Source: Misgurnus anguillicaudatus (taxonomy: Eukaryota; Chordata; Actinopteri; Cypriniformes; Cobitidae). From it: 64,000 nucleotides of DNA. The number at the start of each line of letters is the position of its first letter. Positions within the stretch are counted from its first letter, which is position 1. The stretch spans positions 6,238,001-6,302,000 of the forward strand of contig NC_073354.2 in the NCBI RefSeq assembly GCF_027580225.2. The letters run 5' to 3'. The notes under the pieces were generated by a model that was not told the DNA's origin, made no database searches, and was given only the letters and a program-made list of their open reading frames with translations. Shown one piece after another: positions 54,733 through 64,000 of the stretch. Both the position numbers and the translations under genes were made by a program.

Positions 54733-54885
54733 CGGTAACACTTTCTATGAAGCCCACGCATATAATAATTTATAACCCCCTTTATAATTATTTATAGGCA
54801 GTTATTACTATTCTATAAATATATTTATTAAGACACAATTAATACAATATATACCACCGTTCAAAAGTTAAGGGTCAGTTACACT
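54733..54885. repeat. Fragment of a GGTAACACTTT-type element
   Basis: Opens CGGTAACACTTTCTATGAAG, a terminus style shared by many fish DNA elements, followed by AT-rich sequence. No right end. Confidence 0.35.
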
Positions 54886-54892
54886 AAAATGT

Positions 54893-55115
54893 AAGTAAAC
54901 TCCTGTCAGCATTGCATTGTGAGCGAATCTTTCAAACATGGTAAGGAGCGTCACAATTTCTGTCTGACGTCAGAGGTATTCAGACCAATCACAACGTACA
55001 GATTAGCATTTGATATCAGTGTCGTAAAGCAATGTGTTGTAAAGATTTCTGAGGCGCACCACACATTTATGGTCACTGATGAGAACTGGGATCAAGATTG
55101 TTGGATAAAGGACTG
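54893..55115. repeat. Chimeric junction of two repeat fragments
   Basis: 54893-55008 matches 10490-10600 (TCTTTCAAACATGGTAA, GAGGTATTCAGACCAATCAC). 55009-55115 is the inverse of 52900-53020 (TGATATCAGTGTCGTAAAGC, GAGAACTGGGATCAAGAT). Two unrelated families are joined at GATTAGC. Confidence 0.6.
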
Positions 55116-55476
55116 AATTTGATCTGCGAAGACGACTAAATGCGCTGTATTACGTGTGCCAGGCCAGTAGATGGCGAATTTACATTGTAAAGAAACACTG
55201 CATGCCTGCACACACATGCATTCTTTTATAGAGCGATTAATACAAACAATTAATACGGCGAAAGCATTGAGCAGTTGTCTTTAAGTGGACAATGAGGTAG
55301 GTTTATTACTACAAGTGACCCTGGACTATAAAGCGCCAACATTCTGTAAACATTTTGAAGATAAATAATCTCAGTACCTTGAGCAGCAGCTCTGTAGGCT
55401 GACATTGTTTTGGTTATACTCACGCATACCTAGACCATTATAACAGTCACAGATTCACGTTTACGTAGTCAACACT
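55116..55476. other. No gene seen
   Basis: No recognised feature. Confidence 0.35.
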
Positions 55477-56887
55477 GAGCCCTATCATGCACCCGGTGCA
55501 ATGTGGTGCAATGTACAGTGCAAGTGTCTATTGCTAATTTCAACCCGGCACAGTGATCATTTTCACGTTTAGCGCTACGTTGTTTAAATAGCAAATGTAT
55601 TTGCACCCAATTTTGCGCCCATTGGTGTTCTGGTCTGAAAATGAGGTGTGTTCAGGTGGATGGTTGGGGCATTGCTATTTTGAGGCAACTAAAATAGGCT
55701 ACGCCATTGACCAACTAAACCTGTTCTAAAGTCCATGCACTGAAAAAATCAAGGATTCAATTTACTCAATTTTTTAAGGTAAGTGGTCGCAATCCATTTA
55801 TTTAAGCTACATTTAAACAAAAAAAATAGAAAAACAAATCAAAAAACTTTTTTAAAATTTAGCTTAAATGAACTGATTGCAACCACTTACCTTAAAAAAA
55901 TTGAGCAAATTGAATGAATACATTTTTTAAGTGTGGCGCAATATCGTTTTTGTTATTTAATGACCATGTTCATAATACGGGACAACAATGCACGTTTGCT
56001 TATCACACACATGGATGCGCAGCAGAACACAATCCTTTTTATAATATGAAAAATTAAAGGATAAAAATATAAAAGATTTTTATTGAGTCTCTTGAGACGT
56101 TAGAAGGCGTAAAGAGCTGCTTCACCTGCAGCCTGGTACTGTGATTTATTGGTGTAAGTCATTAAATGTTTTGCTTTACACAAATGCAAATATTACATCT
56201 ATTTTTAAATGTTTTTTTTTTAATTGCTACCCCACGGATTTATTGTATATGATGACTTTATACCTGTGGATATGGTAAGATGAGAAACATTTTTAAGTAA
56301 TGCTTTTTAAACACATTTTAAAACATGGCACTGACCGAGTGCTGAAAAACTCTCTTTATCTCCTGTTTGTTACAAATAAAGTATTTTTAGAGTACAAACC
56401 TTTTCTTACATACGTGTAAATTATTTTTTTGATGATGTAGGTTATGAATACATTTACAGCAATGAAAAGCCTGCTATTTTTACTTCCATGACTAAAAGAA
56501 AACGGCTTTTAAAGGTTTTAATCCAAAAAATTTAAATTTCAATACAAAGAAAAACAACAAATTTTTTAACATCAATCTTAATCTGGTGGACTTCTTCCTC
56601 TGCTTAGTTTATCAGTTTACAAATTCGGCCATCTAAATAGGGAATCGGCATGTCGCAAGCTTTTAAAGGGGATGAGAGCTGAGACTCTCATTGGTTTATT
56701 GCACGTTACGCCCAAAAAAACTCCCATTACTCATTACGAAAATAGGACCAACCCTTTTTGACCGTGCGCTCGGCCTACAAACCATTTTTCCCGTCGTTAA
56801 ATTAGCAAAAGTGGATTCGAACAAGCCCGTTTAGACTGTGCGTCGTGTGCTTTAGACAATGCACTTAGATTGTTAAAATAGGGCCCT
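55477..56887. mobile_element. Repeat family D (copy 2), both ends present
   Basis: Left GAGCCCTATCATGCACCCGG and right AATAGGGCCCT are roughly inverted. The body matches 32370-33420. It differs by a 196-bp MITE at 55738-55933 and by a complete right end. Non-coding. Confidence 0.75.
55738..55933. mobile_element. Hairpin MITE nested in family D copy 2
   Basis: The ends CACTGAAAAAATC and TTTTTTAAGTG, with paired arms (TTTAAGGTAAGTGGTCGCAA against TTGCAACCACTTACCTTAAA), make a palindrome. It is absent from the corresponding place of copy 1 near 32628, which reads through CTGGTCTAAAGTTTAAAGTC. Confidence 0.8.
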
Positions 56888-57480
56888 AAGTGTTGTTATC
56901 AAATGTTTGTGTTTTCAGGACCCCAGGATGTTGTTGTGTCTAAGGTTAAATGTGAAGAGAAATGCATCACAACCTAAAGCACATGGTTTGAGTGAAAGTG
57001 AGAAGTATCTGCCTTCACTTACTTCTGTAACTGCTGAGCAAACACTTTTAAAGATGTGCTGCCATAAAACAGACAGATATAAAAGTCACGTAAAAATGAG
57101 GAGCAAATGATCTGCTAGTAAATGAGAAGCACATATTTATTCCCACACGCACTGAAGGCCTCAACCACAGTCCTGTCATATCATTTCAATTTTATAATCC
57201 AAGTGATATATTACATGTATACCACTAGCTCAGATTCCTTGAGTTCATTTTCTCCTTTTTTCAGTGGAGACAAGAACCATATGAAATATGGCATACAGTA
57301 GTTCATCGACATTTGTCATATGCACGTTGTGTGCAAATAGGTAACAAAAATATGTAGTCTATATGTAAAAAAGAGAGTTCATATCAAATTGTTTAAAAAC
57401 ACACAAAATCCACTGGTGTTTTATCTGATGTTTTGTGTCTTTGTTAATTACTCCATTTAAATGTGTCACTTAATCATTAT
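56888..57480. other. No gene seen
   Basis: An ORF of 67 codons (56907-57110) follows a pyrimidine-rich TTTTCAG at 56917, but it has no motif and no donor that would make a good exon. Confidence 0.3.
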
Positions 57481-57885
57481 TTAAAGTGGACATATCATGA
57501 AAATCTGACTTTTCCATGTTTAAGTGCTATAATTGGGCCCCCAGTGCTTCTATCAACCTAGAATGAAAGATCAACCCAACTTAGTTTTGGTAAACCATTC
57601 TTTGCAAGCATGTGAAAAAATTAGAAATTTGGCTTCCCTTGTGATGTAAGAAATCTGCACTATCCAACCACGGCACTGACATTTAGTGCATAGATCAGTT
57701 AATTTGCATTTTAAAGGACACACCCAAATTAGCACATTTTCTCTCTCACCTTCAAAGTGGCAGTTTTAACATGCTATAACAAATGATCTATATGATATTT
57801 TGAGCTAAAACTTCAAATATGTACTCTGGGGACACCAAAGATTTATTTGACATCTTAAAAAAGTCTTGTGAAATGTCCCTTTTAA
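57481..57885 (+). mobile_element. Non-autonomous DNA element, subfamily B (copy 1)
   Basis: TTAAAGTGGACATATCATGA and AAATGTCCCTTTTAA are inverted ends. The right part resembles 2158-2660 (ATGCTATAACAAATGATCTA). Non-coding; 405 bp. Confidence 0.75.
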
Positions 57886-57988
57886 ATGACACATTTGATT
57901 TATAAGAAAAATTGGGTATGACAATAAGATACAACAATGTGATCTTATGAAAATATGTGTGTATTTTTATGTAAAGTGTGGTTGTAAG

Positions 57989-58486
57989 CAGTGTTGGGGG
58001 TAACGCATTACAAGTAACTTGAGTTACGTAATAATATTACTTTTCTGAAGTAACGAGTAAAGTAACGCATTACTTTTTAAATGTACACATTAATATTTGA
58101 GTTACTTTTTCAAAAAAGTAACTCAAGTTACTTTTTTAGTTTAATTAATTTGATTAAAAAATATGTACTGAATTAAACTAAACGTATGCACTCTCTGTGC
58201 CTGTGTGGAAACAGTTTGAGTCAGAAACTGAGATGGCAGGCCAGAGCTAAACATTTTTGTGATGAAATATGCAATTTCTGAATGCAGAACTTTTCAGTCA
58301 TAAAAACACCTGCAAGGCCTGAAAGAGATCAAGCTTTAGCCAAGAAAAAGTAACGCAAAAGTAACTAAAAGTAACGTAAGCATTACTTTCCATGAAAAGT
58401 AACTAAGTAATGCAATTAGTTACTTTTTTGGGGAGTAACTTAATATTGTAATGCATTACTTTTAAAAGTAACTTTCCCCAACACTG
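57989..58486 (-). mobile_element. hAT-like MITE, CAGTGTTGGGG family (copy 2)
   Basis: CAGTGTTGGGGGTAACGC and GTTACTTTCCCCAACACTG-type ends. Perfect 8-bp duplication GTTGTAAG at 57981-57988 and 58487-58494. It is the inverse of 10955-11490, sharing GCCTGCCATCTC and its inverse, and AGGCCTGAAAGAGATCAAGC. Confidence 0.9.
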
Positions 58487-58494
58487 GTTGTAAG

Positions 58495-60195
58495 TGAATT
58501 AATATGTTAATTGTTTACATACATGTATTAACAGCTTTACTGACGTACAGATTTGTACATATTTATAAATATTAAAATCGCGTTCATTGGTGTTTCTTAC
58601 TCATATTTTTTTACTTATTTACCTAATGAAATGACTTTCAGAGAATTACACAACATTAAACAAAACTACGCTTTAAACCTTAAAATGAATAACATTTCTG
58701 TATTGATTTAACTATTTTGTAATATTTAGTTTGTTTGCCATGACACACAAAAGGCGTTTTCTCCTATGCAATAATAAATACACCAAAACACAAAATCACA
58801 AAAATTTTTACATTTATTCATTCACTGTAATCTTTTATCCAGCGATCTTGATCCCAGTTGTCATCAGCGCCCGTAAATGTCAAATCTTAAGTTCGTTATG
58901 AATTTGAATTTAAATATTGCATCTCAAGAAGCTTTACGTCACATTACTTTACTGCAGTGATATCAAACGTTCATTTGCTCTTGCGTGCTACGTCACAAAT
59001 GTATGACATTTTTGTCTTTCAGTCAATGCACTTTTGACATTTATCATTTTAAATACTGTGCTTTTGAAATTTCGCAATAAATACGTTTTATAAATATTTA
59101 TAAATATTGTGATTATACTTGTCTGTCTGTTATGCTTTTTATTTTTAACAGTAGATGATTTTAATAAACGATTTGGGTTTAGGATAAAGTTTGGGGTCGG
59201 GTTAGTGTGGTAACATTATCGATAAAATGGTTTAAGGGAAATTATACAGCAAATTTTATGGTATGAAAGATTTGTAAATGTTTTACATTTTGTAGCTATA
59301 AAAACATAATAATGCTACGATTACATGTTGCAAATACGTCTAAATGTTATGCTTCATCTATTTAAACATACAAAGTAGTATGTTTTGTGTTTTTGAAAGT
59401 TACATATTAATTCAATTAAATTTTATTTATATATAGTGCTTTTCACAATTGTTAATTGTTTCAAAGCAGCTTTACATAGGGGAAAACACAGAATAATCAA
59501 TAGATAATATAAGAAGTTGAATACAGGGGCGAAGAATAAACCGTACAAGTGAGCGTAATAATAATGTAACGTATACAGTAAAGTGCTCTCCCGGGGATGA
59601 AAAAACCCCTAGGAGAAAAACCATGTGGGAAAACACCTAGAAGGAGAAAAACCCTTGAGAGAGATGCATGTATATATTTATATATATATATATATAAACA
59701 CAATAGGGATATGAAACGGGTAAGCGGATTAAACTGGTTCAACCGGTGGTCTTTTTTATACGTGCATCGGCTGGGCATCACATTGAAGGACAGCCAGTAG
59801 ATCAGTGGTGTGATGACTTTCACAGCAGCAGGAACTGGGTCTGTTTGTATCATTGTCCTCGGGATGGAGGACGAGACACGGAGAGAGAAACAGAATCCTA
59901 TTAGCATAGGGACCGTTCACATGTAATGCAAGTGTCATACAGTATTGTGGTTTAATATCTGCTCGGTTCCAGACAGGCTAACTATTGCGGCATAAGTATA
60001 TTACCCAGATGAGTTATGTGAATGCTTTGTTCTGGACAAACTAACTATTGCGGGATAAGTACATTTACTTGACATTTTATGTGAATGCTTTTTTAAAGAA
60101 GAATGTCTTAAGTTTAGACTTAAAGTGATCAACTGTGTCTGATTCTCAAACTTTAGTAAATATTAATACTATGTATTAACAGTAAGACCAGGCTT
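58495..60195. repeat. 1.2-kb dispersed repeat (copy 2, with LINE)
   Basis: Homologous to 52486-53715 (see shared blocks there). It is interrupted by the LINE at 59412-60159 and resumes with ATTAACAGTAAGACCAGGCT. Confidence 0.8.
59412..60159 (-). mobile_element. L2/CR1-group LINE, short 5'-truncated copy
   Basis: On the minus strand it covers the last few codons of the RT frame and the 3' region seen at 12451-13930. Shared blocks are GTGCTTTTCACAATT, GGCTGGGCATCACATTGAAG and AACTGTGTCTGATTCTC. The 8-bp direct repeat ATATTAAT flanks it (59404-59411, 60160-60167). It lacks the 129-bp tandem repeat of the longer copy but repeats a short TATGTGAATGCTTT segment. A TA run is at 59676-59695. Confidence 0.88.
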
Positions 60196-61420
60196 GATAT
60201 AAATACGATATTAATTTTATTTTTTTCTAGTTTAATTTAATCATAAACCTCACAATATACTATTAGAGTTAGAATAAAAAATCCTGTCAAATTCAAATCT
60301 CCCACATGAATTTTTGTTATCATGTTTGCATATAAAAAATACTTGTGATTTAGTTTTTAATGTCTGACAAATTAACCTCCTGTACCTTTCTTCTGTTGAA
60401 ATACAGCATCAGACTGAATACCTGACGGAGAGTAAAGCTTATCCAACCTTGAACGTTGCGGGAGAGATCACACGGTCTCCCTGTTTCGAGATTCCTCTGG
60501 CAAACAGCACAATCACCTTGTGATTAGCTTCAAACAGAAGAATGAAACTAAAACAACAGTGGAGGTTTGTGCACTGAATGATGGCTGATGGTGTAGTCTG
60601 TAATTAAACCAGTCTGCACTTGATGAAAGCAAAATCAACCGGCGGGCCCGCAGTTTCACAGCCAGTTTGCTTTTACGACATAATAACAGTTCAAATCAAA
60701 TGAGAAGATTTCATATTTCGGGACGAGCGTGGACTCCAGCGTCAACAATTACACGCTGACCCCCCCGAGGTAGAGAAGAGCGGCCTAAACGGCGCTGTAA
60801 TTCACCTCTGTTTGGGTGCTTCGTGGAGGTCTGACTGCAGGAATTCAAATGACTGCGACTTGGAAAGTGTGATGGCAATTATTTCGACCGTAGGTGTGGT
60901 TTTTCATTATATACAGGCTACGCTTCACTGTTTCACCCATTCCAGTGTGTCATCAAGTATCTGGAGAGCTTGTATCAGCACGACCTGAGCTCATGTTTCA
61001 TTTATACAAATGGAATTGTTCTGCGGGGGAAAATTAATATCGGACTGTGTGGAACGGCTGTCAGCATGCCTTTGAATACAATAGCGATGGAAACAACGTA
61101 GTTTCACACTCCCCCTTCCCCCCATTTTTAGGGCGAAGCTCTGCCAATGGTTGTTAACTATTTTGAAACAATGCATTTATTGTGTTTTCTGTGCATGCTT
61201 TTTATATTTTTTTACAAATTGTTACCAACACGAATATCTTGCATTCTGCAAAATGCGTGTAAATGGATTTTAAGTAAAGCTGAAAGTTTGAAACATTCTT
61301 GATAGCTGAGAAGAGACTGTGATCATATAGTCACATTATTTAATGAACAAATAAGCAGTAGGAATGCATAGATCTGACAGACATTTAAATCCACAGGCAC
61401 AGGTCCAATTGAAATATAAT
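60196..61420. other. Repeat-poor block, candidate non-coding regulatory DNA
   Basis: No termini or repeats in about 60390-61010. GTCTGTAATTAAACC, GTGATTAGC, ACAATTACACGC and GGCAATTATTTCG give a cluster of ATTA cores in GC-balanced sequence. Flanks are AT-rich. No ORF with motifs. Confidence 0.3.
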
Positions 61421-61675
61421 AAATGAAGAGTTTCGTTGCAAAACGAGATAACCACCGTTTTGTTAATTGTTCAGAGATCACGGTTTTTGGTTGTGCATTC
61501 CAATTAATTTCAATTCAACTGCAGTTGGTTTGTTTTGATTTAAACCTTCATAACTTAAAAAATAAAGCTAAGTAGCACCATAAAACAAAATAATAACATG
61601 ATAACATAATAATAAACATGTTTCGACAAAAATGTTAAAAAATGGATTTATCTCGTTTTGCAACGAAACTCTTCA
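61421..61675. mobile_element. Short element with 25-bp perfect terminal repeats
   Basis: GAAGAGTTTCGTTGCAAAAC, extended by five bases, is repeated inverted ending at 61674. The 8-mer AATATAAT occurs on both sides (61413-61420, 61676-61683). About 255 bp, non-coding. Confidence 0.82.
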
Positions 61676-61694
61676 AATATAATACAGCTGTATA

Positions 61695-62212
61695 TTAAAG
61701 GGGACATATCATGAAAATCGGACTTTTTCCTTTTTAAAGTGCTATAAAGCATTAATCAACATAGAAAATATGAAAAAGATCAACCCAGTAACTTAGTTCT
61801 GGTAAACCATTTTCTGCAAGCATGTGAAAAAAGAGCTAATTGAAATTTGTGTTCTTTTGTGATGTCAGAAGGGGATCTTATTACTGTATAATAATACCGC
61901 CCCTTAAACTGTACTATCCAACCATGACACTGCCATTTAGTGCAGACAGAGAGAGAGAGAGAAAATAATAGACAGCACAATTGAGTTTCAGTTTTAACAA
62001 ACCACCATTATGGTGATCAGTGTTTGCATTTCATCAGCTCATTTGCATTTTCAAGGACACCCCCAAAAACGCAACATTTTTGCTCACACCTAAAAGTGGC
62101 ATTTTTAATATGCTATAATAAATGATCTGTGGGGTATTTTAAGCTAAACCTTCACAAATGTACTCTGGGGACACCAAAGATTTATTTGACATCTAAAGAA
62201 AGTTTTCTTGCA
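61695..62212 (+). mobile_element. Non-autonomous DNA element, subfamily B (copy 2)
   Basis: TTAAAGGGGACATATCATGA start; body as in 57481-57885 (ATGTACTCTGGGGACACCAA, AAGATTTATTTGACATCT). The right terminal repeat is missing, and the copy keeps a middle part that the other copy has in shortened form. Confidence 0.75.
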
Positions 62213-62499
62213 AATTAGCATTTTTTTATCAGGCTCTTATGTTTAGGTTCAGTGATTTCAATTTAATGGCAATGAAAAGGTTATCAGTCAGTAATTGAAA
62301 TCAAAGTCGTATTTTCAAAAATGTCACTTTAGAAATTTCTTTGGTATTTAACTAGTTTGACTGTCTTTCGCTGCAAAACCCTCTAAGTAAATGCAAAAAA
62401 ATCCACTTCTAAAAAAGTGTCACTCTTCACTGTCCTTTCTGAATAAAGGCTCAAAAATTCGGTCAATATATTCGGCAAACCTGCTTTGACTGGGTATAA
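62213..62499. other. No gene seen
   Basis: Short AT-rich interval. Confidence 0.35.
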
Positions 62500-62507
62500 A
62501 ACTTTTG

Positions 62508-63420
62508 GGTTACGCTTTAGATTACAGCCCGGAAAGTACTGCGTAAGTACAGCGAATTTACAGCGTATGTTTCTGTAATTATAGTTTACTTATGAAGTAC
62601 GTACGTGTAATTATAAGGGAACAATTTATAATATTTGGGTAATAAAGGGGTAATAACCAGGAAAAATACAAATACTATATGCAGTAAAGTACTGCATAAG
62701 TACAGCGAATTTACAGCATACATTTCTGTAATTATAGTGTACTTCTAAAGTACATACTTGTATTTTTAAGGAAACAATTTATAATATTTTGGGAACAAAG
62801 GGGTAACAAGTTCCACTTTAATTTACAGCCCGCAGATGTTGTATTTACTCTGTAACTACGTGAAACAAGGGGGTAACAAGTGCCACTTTTATTTAAAGCC
62901 CGCAGATGCTATACTTACTCTGTAACTACGTGAAACAAGGGGGTAAAAAAATTGACTTAGACTGTATTTGAATCGTTAGTCCGAAGTTATGAATTACTTA
63001 CTGTATTAATAATTTGTAATTTCCCACGTTTTTAGCATAAGTCATACATATCATGTAATATTAAAATAATTAGCCCTTAGTTATAAAATATTTACTGCAT
63101 ATATTATTTGTATTTTTTCTGGTTGTTACCCATTTGTTCCCCAAATATTATAAATTGTTCCCTTATAATTACACGTACGTACTTCATAAGTATACTATAA
63201 TTACAGAAGCATACGCTGTAAATTCCCTGTACTTACACAGTACTTTACTGCATTATTTGTATTTTTCCTGGTTGTTACCCCTTTATTCCCCAAATATTAT
63301 AAATTGTTCCCTTATAATTACACGTACGTACTTCATAAGTGTACTATAATTACAGAAACATACACTGTAAATTCGCTGTACTTACACAGTACTTTCCGGG
63401 CTGCAATCTAAAGCGTTACC
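62508..63420. mobile_element. Long-terminal-inverted-repeat DNA element
   Basis: Perfect 8-bp duplication AACTTTTG at 62500-62507 and 63421-63428. GGTTACGCTTTAGATTACAG and its inverse (one change) are the ends. The arms stay paired for about 300 bp (AGTACTGCGTAAGTACAGCG, ACGTACGTGTAATTATAAGG and their inverses) and the left arm is internally duplicated. Non-coding. The duplication length would fit hAT or Kolobok-unrelated groups; not assigned. Confidence 0.87.
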
Positions 63421-63428
63421 AACTTTTG

Positions 63429-64000
63429 CACCTTGATGTACGCGCTCCATCATTCATCCAAATCATCTTCCATGCATTTTGAGAACTTTGTCGTGCCGTT
63501 TAATGGATTCTACCAACAAAATAATATTTCTGAATGACCAGAAACGCATTAATGTGCCGAGAGCATTCGGTCAATATCATCATTCAATTTTTGAGTTGGT
63601 GTTTAGCAGCTTTTGCATCTGAGCTCTTCATATCTAACACATGTATTAAAAATAAAATAAAAACTGAATTTTTATAATTTAGGTTAATAATATAATAAAA
63701 ATGTAGAATTTACGCTGAAAAATAATGCATAATGAAATGTATTCATGTCCCCAAGGCCGTTCTTACATTCTGTAATAAAAGATGTGAATTTCCCCAGAGC
63801 CATACACAAACATTTTGGGAGGCATTACTGTATGTGCCTGCTTCTCAGTGAAACTATGAATAATTATTCGAGATTGGGTTATTAAACACAAATGTTTACA
63901 GATGTACAGTGTGAAGTCATGAATAACCAAAATAATTTATTCACTCGGACTAAATACAAACACTGTGAAACATGACAGATCCTGAATGCACTATCACTGT
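63429..64000. other. No gene seen
   Basis: AT-rich sequence without recognised repeats up to the end of the window. Confidence 0.4.

Overview
This window looks like AT-rich, gene-poor nuclear DNA of a teleost fish. The repeat content (Tc1-like, many hAT-like and other inverted-repeat elements, an L2/CR1-group LINE, tRNA-derived SINEs, a DIRS-type retroelement) points to a cyprinid or other cypriniform; this is an inference from repeat style, since no database was searched. I found no host protein-coding gene, rRNA or functional tRNA that I can support. The only proteins I recognise are transposon proteins, all partial or broken.

Layout. 0-5 kb: a possible LINE tail, an unrecognised 72-codon ORF with splice-like borders, a foldback repeat, and a complete non-autonomous hAT-like element (3161-4634) with a perfect 8-bp target duplication. 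5.4-17.6 kb: two stacked nests. One is four insertions deep (6236-9701) and is centred on a hAT relic with a BED-finger exon. The next two hosts (10099-11807 and 11808-17210) carry further hAT elements and a 2.5-kb L2-type LINE with a readable reverse transcriptase C-terminus. 17.6-30 kb: scattered short inverted-repeat elements, one internally deleted Tc1 element (23690-24200), microsatellites, and several repeat-poor blocks that could be regulatory. 30-36 kb: a pair of probable Harbinger-like elements, more hAT copies, and a hAT remnant with a truncated BED-finger ORF.

36.5-42.4 kb: a 5.96-kb DIRS-type tyrosine-recombinase retroelement on the minus strand, inserted in an older inverted-repeat element. 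Its inverted terminal repeats and internal complementary region are almost unchanged, while Gag, RT, RNase H and recombinase are broken by stops and frame changes. 43-64 kb: a repeat-poor block (44.5-45.5 kb), hAT and foldback elements, tRNA-like modules inside a foldback element, and two copies of a 1.2-kb repeat, one of which holds a LINE insertion that the other lacks. A third repeat-poor block (60.3-61.0 kb) and a 913-bp long-inverted-repeat element close the window.

The elements do not form a pathway. What the window records is the order of insertions, read from nesting and target-site duplications. Superfamily names are given only where termini, duplication length or protein motifs support them. 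Boundaries were read by eye and may be off by a few bases where no duplication is quoted.
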